Shown in pieces: positions 35,411 through 43,853 of a stretch of 64,000 nucleotides of DNA. A model generated the notes under the pieces. It was not told the DNA's origin. It saw only the letters and a list, made by a program, of their open reading frames with translations, and ran no database searches. The DNA lies in assembly GCA_023954375.1 (NCBI GenBank), contig JAMLIC010000034.1:1-64000 (forward strand). Direction: 5' to 3'. The position numbers and the translations under genes were made by a program. The stretch is from Planctomycetota bacterium (GTDB lineage Bacteria; Planctomycetota; J058). Position 1 is the stretch's first letter, and every line of letters begins with the position of its first letter.

Positions 35411-38191
35411 TCACCCCGACGGGGCGGCGCGCCGTCCGCCGTTCCGGAGCGGCGCGAGCGCGGCGATCGCGGCCCAGCCGAGCGCGGTGAGCGCGAGCCC
35501 TCGCCCCCACCACGCGGGGGCGTAGCGGAAGACGACCTCGTGGCGGCCGGCCGGCACGCGCACGGCCCGGAACAGGAGGTCGGCCCGCGCCACGGGGGCC
35601 GGGTCGCCGTCGACCGTCGCCGCCCAGTCGGGCGCCCAGGCCTCGCGGACGACGAGCCACGCGTCGTGGGGCGCGTCGACCTCGAGCGCGACGACCTCCG
35701 GCTCGAAGCGCGCGAGGCGCACCCCGCCGGAGAGGCGGCCGCCCGGCGGCGCGACGGCAGGGGCCATGCGCGCCCCTTCGGGGCCGAGGACGACGCGCGC
35801 GGCGGGGCCGGCGCGTGGATCGAGGAGGCGGGTGGCGGCGACCGCGAGGTCGGGGGCGCCGACGGCGGCGTCGATCAGGTAGGCCCAGGGCGGGCACCAG
35901 GGGTTCTCGACGGCCGCCAGCGCCATGACCTCGTCCTGCGGGCCGACGTGGGCGACCACCGACAGGCGCCCGGGCGGCAGGCCGAGCGCGTCGGCGTCGC
36001 GGCGCAGGTCGACGAGGAGCACCTCGGCGTCGAGGAGCGCGTAGCGCGGCAGGAGCGGGAGCGCCTTCCAGCGCGGGTCGCGCTGCAGGAGCGACAGCCC
36101 GCGCGGCTCGGCCGACTCGAAGGCGATCAGCGTGCGCACACCGAAGCGGTAGCCGACGTTCGGCCGGAGCGCGTCGCGGTCGAGGAGGTCCCGCTCGGCG
36201 TGCGCGAGCGGCGGGAAGTCGTGGCGGTAGAACACGTCCTTGGCCTCGAAGCGCGGCGGCGCCAGCGCGAGCCCCTCGGGAGCCGGGCGGGCGCGCAGGG
36301 CGGCGACGAGCGGCGGCGGCGCGTGCACGGGCGCGGCGGCGCCGTCGAGCGTCAGCACGCCCGGCCGCGCGGCGGTGAGCAGGTCCAGGGCCAGCGCGCC
36401 GACGAGGAGCGCGCGCGCCGGCCGCGGCGCGACGCGCCGCGCGGCGAGGCAGGCGCCGGCGGCGACCAGGGCGGCCGCGCCGGCGCGCAGGAGGGCGTGG
36501 CTCGTGACCGCGCGCGCCTCGTCGCGCAGGACGTAGCCGGGCGCCTGCGCGTCGAGCCAGGCCTCGACGGCCTGGCCGCCGGCGAGGACCCACAGGCCGA
36601 GGAGGCCCGTCAGCAGCCCGAAGGTCACGAGCGCCGCCGGCGGCCAGGCGGCGCGCAGCCCGGCGGCGCCGAGGCCGACGAGGCGGGCCAGGCCGAGCGC
36701 CGTGATCACCAGCCACTTGCTCGGGTAGCGCAGGTTGAGCGGGGCCCCGGCGTCGAGCGCCGCGAGCGTCACCCCGACGACCACCCACGCGGCCGCCTCC
36801 TGCCAGGCCGGGCGGCGCCACGCGCGGGCGCTGGCGGCGACGGCGACGAGACCCAGCGCGCCGACGCCGAGCGCGCACCAGGGCATGTCGCCCGCCCAGG
36901 CGCGCACGCCCCAGAAGCCGCCGGTGTGCTGCGCCCAGTGGCCGTGGACGCCCGGGACGAGGGCGTCGACGAGCTGCGCCCACGGGTGGAGGGGGAAGCG
37001 CAGCTCGCGCCAGGCGCCCGCGCCGCGGTCGAGGCGGGGCAGCTCGTCCAGGACCGACGCGAGGGTCAGCCCGCCCGCCGCCGCGCCGACGACCACCGCC
37101 GCGCCCACGAGCACGGGCCCCACGACGCGGCGCGGCCCGTGCACGGCGGCGCTGGTCGCGGCCAACGCCGCGACGATCAGGGCCCCCTGCGGCTCGGCCG
37201 CGAGCAGGCACAGGCCCACCGCGGCGGCGACGAGCGCCAGCCCGCGCCGCTCGCCCAGGGCGACCAGCCGCGCGCCGACCAGCGCCCAGGGGAGCCAGGC
37301 GGCCGAGACGAGGTAGGGCAGGGCCCAGTGCATGGAGGTGACGAAGCCGCCGAGGCCGTAGGCCAGCCCGACCAGCCAGGGGCCGGTGCGGTCCGACGGG
37401 GCGTCGCCCGGCGAGTCGTGACGCCCGAGGCGCCAGGCGCCGGCGAGGGCCAGGGCCGTGTGCAGGGCCACGAACCAGGCCATGGCGCGGCCCGGCGAGA
37501 GCGCGGCGAAGAGCAGGTGCCCCGGGTAGACGACGCCCCCCGCGCGCGGGCCGAACCAGGGCGCCCCGTGGCCGCACCAGGGATTCCAGCGCGGGACCTC
37601 GCCCGCGGCCAGCGCGGCCCCGATCGCGTCGTTGCGCGGGTAGAACTGCCGCGGCAGGTCGCGGGCGACGAGCAGGTCGTCGCGGAGCAGCGCGCCCTCG
37701 AAGAGGGCGACGACGAGCAGGCACAGCGCCAGCAGTCCCAGCCACTCGCGCGCTCGCGCGGGACCGCCGGCGGCGGCGGAGACCGAGGCCGAGGCCGAGG
37801 CCGAGGCCGAGGCCGAGGCCGAGGCCGAGTCCGAGGCCGAGGCCGGATCCGAATTCGAGGCCGAGGCCGAGGCCGGATCCGAATTCGAGGCCGAGGCCGA
37901 ATCCGAGGCCGTATCTGGGGCCGAGGTCGAGGACGCCGAAGCGGAGACCCCGTCCACTCCCGTGGCCGGCGCCGGGTCCAGCTCTCCGTCGAGGACCCCC
38001 GCCCGGTCTTTCGTGCCCGTGCCCGTGCCCGTGCCCGTGCCCGCCCCCGGCTTTCCGCTCCGCGCCTCCGCTCCCGCTCCCGTCCCCGCTCCCGCTCCCG
38101 CCTCCGCTCCCGCCTCCGCTCCCGCTCCCGCTCCCGCTCCTGCTCCCGCTCCCGTCGCGGGCTCCTCCCCTTCTCCCTCCCTGGGCGCCAT
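35411..38191 (-). CDS. YfhO family membrane protein with low-complexity N-terminal tail
   Basis: A 926-residue polytopic protein. Residues 1-155 are low complexity: Gly/Ala/Glu runs, a GT run, then Ser/Ala/Asp/Asn repeats. From about 158 onwards there are about 12 membrane helices with the first loop holding RDLPRQFYPRNDAI and RWNPWCGHGAPWF. The C-terminal 200 residues form the extracytoplasmic beta domain typical of YfhO, including AWAPDWAATVDGDPAPV and PAGRHEVVFRYAP, before a last helix. YfhO in Firmicutes glycosylates lipoteichoic acid, and the family is of the GT-C type, so transfer of a sugar outside the cytoplasm is inferred. The ATG is close to the divergent gene at 38257. A start after the repeats cannot be excluded. 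Confidence 0.85.
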   Translation of the reverse strand: MAPREGEGEEPATGAGAGAGAGAGAEAGAEAGAGAGTGAGAEARSGKPGAGTGTGTGTGTKDRAGVLDGELDPAPATGVDGVSASASSTSAPDTASDSASASNSDPASASASNSDPASASDSASASASASASASASVSAAAGGPARAREWLGLLALCLLVVALFEGALLRDDLLVARDLPRQFYPRNDAIGAALAAGEVPRWNPWCGHGAPWFGPRAGGVVYPGHLLFAALSPGRAMAWFVALHTALALAGAWRLGRHDSPGDAPSDRTGPWLVGLAYGLGGFVTSMHWALPYLVSAAWLPWALVGARLVALGERRGLALVAAAVGLCLLAAEPQGALIVAALAATSAAVHGPRRVVGPVLVGAAVVVGAAAGGLTLASVLDELPRLDRGAGAWRELRFPLHPWAQLVDALVPGVHGHWAQHTGGFWGVRAWAGDMPWCALGVGALGLVAVAASARAWRRPAWQEAAAWVVVGVTLAALDAGAPLNLRYPSKWLVITALGLARLVGLGAAGLRAAWPPAALVTFGLLTGLLGLWVLAGGQAVEAWLDAQAPGYVLRDEARAVTSHALLRAGAAALVAAGACLAARRVAPRPARALLVGALALDLLTAARPGVLTLDGAAAPVHAPPPLVAALRARPAPEGLALAPPRFEAKDVFYRHDFPPLAHAERDLLDRDALRPNVGYRFGVRTLIAFESAEPRGLSLLQRDPRWKALPLLPRYALLDAEVLLVDLRRDADALGLPPGRLSVVAHVGPQDEVMALAAVENPWCPPWAYLIDAAVGAPDLAVAATRLLDPRAGPAARVVLGPEGARMAPAVAPPGGRLSGGVRLARFEPEVVALEVDAPHDAWLVVREAWAPDWAATVDGDPAPVARADLLFRAVRVPAGRHEVVFRYAPAWWGRGLALTALGWAAIAALAPLRNGGRRAAPSG
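37781..37910 (-). repeat. GGCCTC hexamer repeats with 30-bp higher-order unit
   Basis: In the N-terminal coding part of the YfhO-like gene, a six-base unit (GAGGCC on the plus strand) is repeated about 18 times. A 30-base higher-order unit carrying GGATCC and GAATTC occurs twice (GGATCC at 37845 and 37875). It encodes Ser-Ala/Asp-rich sequence in frame. It should be prone to slippage in units of two codons. Confidence 0.9.
38010..38155 (-). repeat. GTGCCC and GCTCCC hexamer repeats
   Basis: Two further six-base repeat runs lie within the first 60 codons of the YfhO-like gene. GTGCCC units encode Gly-Thr and GCTCCC/GCCTCC units encode Gly-Ala and Glu-Ala. Together with the downstream run they make a 155-residue disordered tail. 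Confidence 0.88.
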
Positions 38192-38256
38192 GCGCCCGTT
38201 GTATCCGCCCCCGCGCCTCGCCGCGCAGCCAGCGGCGTGGTCAGATCGGTCGCGCG

Positions 38257-39585
38257 ATGACCGACGCGCCCGCCGAGCCCCGGCCGCCGAGCGCCGCCCT
38301 GGCCCGCGCGGCCGGCCCGGCGGCCCTGGCGCTCGTCGCCCTCGGCTTCGTCGTCCACCTGCTCGTCGTCCGCGCGCACGCGGTCGACCTCCCCTACCAG
38401 GACGAGTGGGACCTCCTCGCCCCCGGCGGCCTGCCCGACGGCCTGCGGCTCGACTGGCTCCTCGGCCTCCACAACGAGCACCGGATCGCGCCCACCCGGC
38501 TGCAGGCCTGGGCGCTCCTGCGCCTGTGCGCCTGGGACAACGTCGCCTGGGTGACGAGCACGTTCCTCCTCTTCGGCGCGCTCCTCGCCGCGCTCCTCGC
38601 CTGGCTGACCCGCCGCGGCCTGCCGCCCGCCGCCGCGGGCGCGTTCGGCCTCCTGCTCCTCTCGCCGATCGCCTTCCAGAACCACGCCTGGGGCTTCCAG
38701 TCGCAGGTCCACCTGGCGCTCCTCGCGCTCGTCCTCGGCGCCTGGGGGCTGTTCTCGTACCTCCCCGGCCGGCGCGGCGCCCTCGCCCGCGCGGGCGGCG
38801 CGCTGGCCCTGATCGTCGGCGCCTACAGCTTCGCCGCCGGCGTCCCCTACCTCGTGACCGCCGTCGCCTGCTTCGCCCTGTGGCGCGGCGCGCGCGCGAA
38901 GGGGCTCGAGCCCGCGGCCGCGCGCCGCCTGCGCCTCGGGACGGCGGCGGTCGTCGTCCCCTGCGCGCTGGCGCTCTTCGCCTGGACCGTCGGCTGGGAG
39001 CGCGGCGACCTCGGCCCGGGCTCGCCGCTGGCCTGGCGCACCTGGGACGTGCTCCTGAACCTCGTCTCCCTCGGCTTCGGCTTCCAGACCCGCTCGGCCG
39101 CGCTCGGCGCCCTCTGCCTGGCGCTCGTCCTCGCGCCGGCGGTCGCCCTCGTCGCGCGCGACCCGCGCGACGCCCGCGCGTGGGAGGTCGCCGCCGTCGC
39201 GCTATGCCTCCTGACCGGCCTCGCCGCCGTGGCCCTGGCGCGCGCCGCCTGGGGGCCGGGCTACGCGAAGACCTCGCGCTACGCCGGGCTGGCCCTGCCG
39301 CTCGTCCCCGTGGCCGCCCTGGCCTGGTGGCGCCTGCTCGCCGCGCGCCCGCGCGCGCGCGCGGCCGTCGTCGCCGGCGTGTGGGCGCTCGCGGCGCTGG
39401 GCCTGGCCGACGACTGGTCGCTCGACGGCTACCGCGCGATCGAGCGCCACAAGCGCGAGGCGCTGGCGCGGATCGCCGAGCACCGTGACGGCCGCCTGCG
39501 CGTGCCGGAGGTCTACCACGGCTGGCTCGACGAGCGCCTCGAGGCCGCGCGTGCCCTGGGCGTGACGTTCACCCGCCGCCCTTGA
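38257..39585 (+). CDS. Polytopic membrane protein, possible GT-C glycosyltransferase
   Basis: A 442-residue integral membrane protein with about ten hydrophobic helices. The first periplasmic loop contains VDLPYQDEWDLL and then LGLHNEHRIAPTR. An acidic pair in the first long loop followed by a second charged motif is the hallmark of GT-C lipid-linked sugar transferases. The short C-terminal soluble tail ends LEAARALGVTFTRRP. It is divergent from the YfhO-like gene, with 65 bases between starts, and the shared theme suggests surface glycan synthesis. No specific family name can be given. The ATG has no obvious ribosome binding site. Confidence 0.75.
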   Translation: MTDAPAEPRPPSAALARAAGPAALALVALGFVVHLLVVRAHAVDLPYQDEWDLLAPGGLPDGLRLDWLLGLHNEHRIAPTRLQAWALLRLCAWDNVAWVTSTFLLFGALLAALLAWLTRRGLPPAAAGAFGLLLLSPIAFQNHAWGFQSQVHLALLALVLGAWGLFSYLPGRRGALARAGGALALIVGAYSFAAGVPYLVTAVACFALWRGARAKGLEPAAARRLRLGTAAVVVPCALALFAWTVGWERGDLGPGSPLAWRTWDVLLNLVSLGFGFQTRSAALGALCLALVLAPAVALVARDPRDARAWEVAAVALCLLTGLAAVALARAAWGPGYAKTSRYAGLALPLVPVAALAWWRLLAARPRARAAVVAGVWALAALGLADDWSLDGYRAIERHKREALARIAEHRDGRLRVPEVYHGWLDERLEAARALGVTFTRRP

Positions 39586-39615
39586 CCGCGCCGTAGACTC
39601 GGCCGCGGAGGCGCC

Positions 39616-40014
39616 ATGATCCTCGACCACATCGGCATCGACGTCGCCGACTACCCCGCCGCGCGGGCCTTCTACGAGCGCGCCCTCGCGCCGCTCGGGC
39701 TCTCGGTCGTCATGTCGCTGACGAAGGAGCAGACCGGCAGCGTCGACTGCTGCGGCTTCGGGCGCGGCGGGAAGCCCGAGTTCTGGCTCGGCCAGGCCGC
39801 GCCCGGGGACGCGGTCCGCGGCGAGCTCCACGTGGCCTTCGCGGCCCCCGACCGCGCCGCCGTCGACGCGTTCCACGCCGCGGCGCTCGCCGCCGGCGGG
39901 CAGGACAACGGCGCGCCGGGGCTGCGGCCGGAGTACCACCCGACCTACTACGGCGCGTTCGTCCTCGACCTCGACGGGCACAACATCGAGGCCGTCTGCC
40001 ACGCCCCGGCGTGA
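39616..40014 (+). CDS. VOC family (glyoxalase/bleomycin-resistance-like) protein
   Basis: A single-domain VOC protein of 132 residues. It begins MILDHIGIDVADYPAARAFY with the first metal histidine at position 5. The second half contains GELHVAFAAPDRAAVDAFH with the second histidine, then YHPTYYGAFVLDLDGHNIEA with the family's metal glutamate. All beta-alpha-beta-beta-beta elements are present, so two such chains would build an active site. The substrate is not evident: members include glyoxalases, dioxygenases and resistance proteins. GGAGG precedes the ATG. It converges on the RING-finger gene with four bases between stops. Confidence 0.93.
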   Translation: MILDHIGIDVADYPAARAFYERALAPLGLSVVMSLTKEQTGSVDCCGFGRGGKPEFWLGQAAPGDAVRGELHVAFAAPDRAAVDAFHAAALAAGGQDNGAPGLRPEYHPTYYGAFVLDLDGHNIEAVCHAPA

Positions 40015-40018
40015 CCGG

Positions 40019-40558
40019 TCAGAAGAGCCGGGCGGCCCAGGAGGCGAGGAACCCCGCGAGCGCCCCGACCGCCGCCAGCCGGTGGGGGTGCTCCACGCCG
40101 CGCCGGGCGGCCATCGGGGCGAGGACGAGGTGGGCCACCGCAGGGCCGAGCAGCACGGCCGCGACGACGACCACCGTCACCCCGGGCGGTGTCGGGGCAG
40201 GCTCGCTCCGGAACAGCCTGAAGTCGAGCTGGCCGGTGAGGATCAGGTACGCCAACGCCGACACGAACGCGACGCCGCGCCAGGCGAGCATCCACAGGCC
40301 GGGCACCAGGAAGAGGAGCACCGCGATCGGGGGCGTCCGCTCCACGTCAGGCGTCGAGCGGGCGGGCGGCGCCTGGGGTCGCGCGCCTTCCGGGCACCCC
40401 GCGGTCGGGCAGCGACCGACCTCGCGCCGGCAGTCCGTGTGCAGGGCGACGCCGCAGGCGCCGCACTCGCGGTAGCGCTCAGGGAGGTCCCCGTGGCAGA
40501 CGGCGCAGCGGCTCGGGTCGCGCGCGTCGCGCAGACGAACGCCCGGCGGCTCGCTCAT
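40019..40558 (-). CDS. Prokaryotic RING-finger membrane protein
   Basis: A 179-residue protein. Residues 18-55 form a cross-brace zinc site of eight ligands with spacing CxxC-x10-CxxC-x4-HxxC-x6-CxxxxC (CAVC, CGAC, HTDC and CPTAGC), the pattern of the prokaryotic RING families. A Pro-rich linker and then hydrophobic helices (about 77-112, 125-150 and near 162-175) follow. In Planctomycetes such RING proteins have been proposed to belong to ubiquitin-like or membrane-linked signalling systems. No E1, E2 or ubiquitin-like gene is seen here. The ATG overlaps by one base the TGA of the upstream metalloenzyme gene, so translation is coupled. Confidence 0.85.
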   Translation of the reverse strand: MSEPPGVRLRDARDPSRCAVCHGDLPERYRECGACGVALHTDCRREVGRCPTAGCPEGARPQAPPARSTPDVERTPPIAVLLFLVPGLWMLAWRGVAFVSALAYLILTGQLDFRLFRSEPAPTPPGVTVVVVAAVLLGPAVAHLVLAPMAARRGVEHPHRLAAVGALAGFLASWAARLF

Positions 40559-41610
40559 CACGATGCGCCCCCGGCAGCGCAAGCCGCCAGGTGCCGGAAG
40601 ATCGCCGCGGGCGTGCGCAGCCCGTCGGCCACGCCGCGCGCCCCGGGTCCGAACACCCACGTCGGCACGCGCGACTTGGGGTGCCCGCGCGTGAAGCCCA
40701 CCTGCTCGAGGTGCCCGTGGTCGCTCGTGACGACGACCCGCGCGTCCGGCGGCAGGGCGCGCAGGAGCGCGCCCAGGAACGCCTCGACCTCGGCGAACGT
40801 CTCGCGCGCAAGGTCGATGCGGTGCGTGTGCGCCACGAGGTCGGCCGTCTGGTACTTGTAGAAGACGAACCGGTGCTCGGCCGCCAGACCCGCCAGCACG
40901 GCCGCCGCCTCCTCGACCGTGCGCGGCGGCAGCGGCGCCGGGTCGAGCAGCGACAGGTCCATGGACCGCTCCAGCGCGTGGGTGAGCGTCGACGTGAGGG
41001 CCCGGCCCGCGCGCACGTCGTCCCACGTGCGCAGGCACACGCCCGCGCGGCGCGCGGCCAGCACGAACGGGTTCTGGTTCAGCTCCGCCAGCGTGAACAG
41101 CTCGGCCACACCGTGCTTGTCCGGGCCGGCGAGGCGCACCGGCGCGCCGCGGAGCGTGACCCGCGCCTCGACCTCCTCGCGCCCGAACGCGGGCAGGAGG
41201 TCCTCGACGTAGGAGCTGCGCAGGAAGGGCAGGTGCGCCGGGAACAGGGCGTTGGCGAGCGCGGCGCGGGGCGCGAAGCGGTGGAAGAGCGTGTCGCCCG
41301 AGAGCAGGCCCTCGAGGACCTGCTCGCGCAGGCCGAGCCCTTGCACGAGCCCGTGCTCGGCCAGGGCGTCGCGGCCGGTGAAGAGCGTCGTGTAGGTGAT
41401 CGCGCACTCGATCGAGCCCTCGGTCCGGCCGCCCGTGACGTCGGTCTCGACGAGCGCACCCTCGACCGGCGCGTCGGGCAGGTCGAGGAGCGGGCCCGAC
41501 CGGCCGCGCGGGAAGAGGAACGCGCTGCCCGCGTAGACGGACTCCGGCCGCGCGTGGCCGAGCGGGTCGATCCCGACGCTGTCGAGGGCGACGAGCAGGA
41601 CGGGCGTCAT
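40558..41610 (-). CDS. Alkaline phosphatase superfamily metalloenzyme (mutase-like)
   Basis: A 350-residue soluble member of the superfamily that contains phosphopentomutase, cofactor-independent phosphoglycerate mutase and alkaline phosphatase. Metal-binding and core motifs are LLVALDSVGID at the N-terminus, TYTTLFTGRDALAEHG (with candidate nucleophile Thr), FYKYQTADLVAHTHRIDLA, VVTSDHGHLEQ and TRGHPKSRVPTW. This is a nucleotide- or sugar-phosphate-type active site. The substrate is not evident. It lies between two RING-finger genes on the same strand, seven bases after the first and overlapping the second by one base, so the three form an operon. Confidence 0.85.
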   Translation of the reverse strand: MTPVLLVALDSVGIDPLGHARPESVYAGSAFLFPRGRSGPLLDLPDAPVEGALVETDVTGGRTEGSIECAITYTTLFTGRDALAEHGLVQGLGLREQVLEGLLSGDTLFHRFAPRAALANALFPAHLPFLRSSYVEDLLPAFGREEVEARVTLRGAPVRLAGPDKHGVAELFTLAELNQNPFVLAARRAGVCLRTWDDVRAGRALTSTLTHALERSMDLSLLDPAPLPPRTVEEAAAVLAGLAAEHRFVFYKYQTADLVAHTHRIDLARETFAEVEAFLGALLRALPPDARVVVTSDHGHLEQVGFTRGHPKSRVPTWVFGPGARGVADGLRTPAAIFRHLAACAAGGAS

Positions 41611-41617
41611 GGCGCGA

Positions 41618-42130
41618 TCATCGCACGAGGGCGGCGAGGCCCAGGGAGACGGCCGCCGTCGCGGCGAGCGCGACCAGCGCCGCGAGCCCTGGGCGCCGGG
41701 CGCGGCGCGGCCCGCGGGTGTCCTCGACGAAGAAGGCCAGCGCCGGCGCGAGCAGGAGCGACCCCGGGACGGCGAGCGAGGCCGCGTTCAGCTTCAGGAG
41801 CGAGAGGAGCAGGACGGCGTCGATGACCTTGCCCGCCGCCTGGTAGAGGACGACCGGGGTGAGCGCCCCGACGAGGAGCGGGAGCCTCCACGGGGCGAGG
41901 GCGAGGAGGCCGCCCCCCCTTTGCGCCGGCGCCGGGGTGGTGCGCGTCGGCGGACGCCGGCCCGAGCACCCGCGCGTGGGGCAGCGGCGCAGCGTCCGCG
42001 CGCACTCGGCGTGGAGCGCCGTGCGGCACCCGGCGCACCGGCGCACCTCGCCGCCCTCCAGGTCGTCGTGGCACACCGCGCAGCGCAGGGCCTTCGTCGC
42101 CGCCTCGACCCGGATCGCCAGCGCTGGCAT
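41618..42130 (-). CDS. Prokaryotic RING-finger membrane protein
   Basis: A 170-residue paralogue of the protein at 40019. The RING reads CxxC-x11-CxxC-x4-HxxC-x6-CxxxxC (CAVC, CAGC, HAEC and CPTRGC), about residues 17-57. After a linker with PPTRTTPAP there are three hydrophobic segments (about 72-110, 114-135 and 148-168), implying that the RING faces the cytoplasm. The ATG at 42130 has GGGAGGAAA upstream. An upstream in-frame start at 42184 would add 18 unrelated residues. It is the first gene of the RING-metalloenzyme-RING operon. Confidence 0.85.
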   Translation of the reverse strand: MPALAIRVEAATKALRCAVCHDDLEGGEVRRCAGCRTALHAECARTLRRCPTRGCSGRRPPTRTTPAPAQRGGGLLALAPWRLPLLVGALTPVVLYQAAGKVIDAVLLLSLLKLNAASLAVPGSLLLAPALAFFVEDTRGPRRARRPGLAALVALAATAAVSLGLAALVR

Positions 42131-42233
42131 GAGGTTTCCTCCCGGCCCCTCGTGAGCAAGCGCCGCGGCACGCCGTAACCCCATGCACGCGAACGGCGTG
42201 GCGGCAGAGACGTCGAAGCGTCGACGGTCGCCG

Positions 42234-42518
42234 TCAGAGCACGCCGCCGAGGAGGACCAGCAGCAGCAGGACGATGGAGCCGACGACGACGAGCAGCGCG
42301 ACGAAGGTCATCGGCCAGACGAACGCAAGTCCACCCGGAACGAGCCACAGGAGGCGCTCGAGGCGATCTTTGTCCCGGGCCGGCCGGCGCGGCGCCCGGG
42401 CGAGCGGCGGGGTCGGCACCGCGACCGCGCACCCGTGGGTGGGGCACCGGCCGCCCACATTCAAGGGATTGCCAGTCCGGGACGTGCTCCGATCGCCCGC
42501 CCCTCGCGAGCGCATCAC
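42234..42518 (-). pseudogene. Truncated RING-finger membrane protein
   Basis: The frame from 42518 gives 94 residues. The first 21 are encoded by the dispersed repeat (copy C). Then VGGRCPTHGCAV matches the last ligand pair of the neighbouring RING domains (GRCPTAGC and RRCPTRGC). A Pro/Arg linker and two membrane helices (LWLVPGGLAFVWPMTFVALL and on) follow as in the paralogues. The CxxC, CxxC and HxxC ligands are missing. It therefore looks like a third RING gene whose 5' half was replaced by the repeat. It might still be translated as a small membrane protein. Confidence 0.6.
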
Positions 42519-42525
42519 TCGTCGC
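42478..42525 (-). repeat. Dispersed element, copy C (partial)
   Basis: The minus strand reads GCGACGAGTGATGCGCTCGCGAGG and then GCGATCGGAGCACGTCCCGG, matching the first 50 bases of copies A and B. Similarity ends at the junction with the RING remnant. It begins three bases after the stop of the tldE gene. Confidence 0.6.
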
Positions 42526-42528
42526 AGG

Positions 42529-43851
42529 TCACAGCGTGAACGAGAAGTCGTTCACCAGCGCGCCGGGCAGGCGCCCGCTCACGGTCGAGCGCTTGAAGTA
42601 GGTGTCGCTGTCCAGGATCATCTCGCGCTCGGCCGTCAGCCCGTCGAGGTTCTGCCCGAGCACGCGGTAGATCGTCTCGTCGAAGCGCATGACGTCGAGC
42701 GGCGCCTTGATCTGGCCGTTCTCCACCCAGAAGGTGGCGAAGCGCGTCATGCCCGTCGTGCGGCAGGCGGTGCGGTCGGAGTAGTTCAGGTACCACAGGT
42801 TCCCGACCCACACGCCCGTGTCGAGGCGCGCCAGCGCGTCGGCCTGCGGCACGGTCCCGGCCGAGACCTCGACCGACTCGGGCGTCTCGCGCGACGACGC
42901 GCCGTTCGTCGGCACGCCGTACTCCTGCGCCGAGCGCGGCGAGACGAGGCACTGCGCGAAGGCGCCGTCCTTGATCAGGTCCACGCGCTCGGGGCGGATG
43001 AACCCGGCGCCCTGGAAGTTCGGCGCCACGCCCTGCGCCGTGTGCTCCGTGATGCTCACCCCGGGCGCCAGGCGCGCGTCGCCCTCGATCATCCGGATCA
43101 GCGGCGTCTGCTTCGTCCGGTGCGCCTTGAGGCCGAAGCCGCCCCACGAGAGGAGCCCCACGAGCTCGTAGAGGGCGGCCGGCGTCAGGTAGACGCGGTA
43201 CTGCCCCGGCTTGATCGACACCGGCGTGTGGGCGACGACGGCGAGCTGCTCGGTCGCGAGCTCGACCTTGCGGGCGAACGCGGCCGGGTCCCACTCGAAG
43301 CCGGCGTAGTTCGTCTTCACCGCCTTGTCGGCGCGGTGGTAGAAGCACCAGTCGAGGTTGTAGCTGTAGCTCGTGTACCAGTTGCGCTGGCCGAGCGAGC
43401 TGGCGAACCCGCTGTGGATCCCGCCGGCCGCGTAGATCCCGACCAGGTCGCGCCCCTGGCCGGCGTCGCGCACGGCGCCGACCGCGGCCGCGCCGTCCGG
43501 GAGGCGGTTCTCCGCCGCGCGCTCGCCCGAGCGCACCTCGGTGGCGTAGAGGAGGTAGGGGTCCTCGGGGACGTGCGCCCGCGTCTCGCGCAGGTCCTTC
43601 ACCAGGTCGACGAGCCGCGGCCGGTCGAGCTCGAGGTCGCCCGTGAGCGTCGTCGTCCCGGCCGCGTGGCGGCGGCCCTCGATCAGGTCGACGGTGATCG
43701 CGCGCTGGGTGACGGCGCCGGCCTGGCGCACGGCGCTCTTGTTGAAGCGGACGAAGTCCGAGTCCTCACCCGAGAAGCTGGCCGTGTAGACCTCGTCCTT
43801 CTGCAGGAGGCCCTGGAGGACGTCGGCGACGTCGTTGAAGTACTCCTGCAC
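42529..43851 (-). CDS. TldE/PmbA-type metalloprotease partner subunit
   Basis: A 440-residue protein of the TldD/PmbA family, second gene of a pair. TldE lacks the zinc motif and assembles with TldD into a heterodimeric protease that threads unfolded peptides. No HExxxH is present. Family features are GVAV-type N-terminal residues, GIYAAGGIHSGFASSLGQRN, SIKPGQYRVYLTPAALYEL, GFIRPERVDLIKDG and NGASSRETPESVEV near the end. The GTG start is two bases after the stop of tldD on the same strand. A strong coupling with tldD is expected. Immediately downstream lies repeat copy C. Confidence 0.9.
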   Translation of the reverse strand: MQEYFNDVADVLQGLLQKDEVYTASFSGEDSDFVRFNKSAVRQAGAVTQRAITVDLIEGRRHAAGTTTLTGDLELDRPRLVDLVKDLRETRAHVPEDPYLLYATEVRSGERAAENRLPDGAAAVGAVRDAGQGRDLVGIYAAGGIHSGFASSLGQRNWYTSYSYNLDWCFYHRADKAVKTNYAGFEWDPAAFARKVELATEQLAVVAHTPVSIKPGQYRVYLTPAALYELVGLLSWGGFGLKAHRTKQTPLIRMIEGDARLAPGVSITEHTAQGVAPNFQGAGFIRPERVDLIKDGAFAQCLVSPRSAQEYGVPTNGASSRETPESVEVSAGTVPQADALARLDTGVWVGNLWYLNYSDRTACRTTGMTRFATFWVENGQIKAPLDVMRFDETIYRVLGQNLDGLTAEREMILDSDTYFKRSTVSGRLPGALVNDFSFTL

Positions 43852-43853
43852 GG

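Noticed and set aside
34584-37745. 1053-codon minus-strand frame over the YfhO-like gene
   Set aside because: It is a different frame of the same strand, without membrane helices or family motifs, and crosses into the opposite-strand secreted protein gene.
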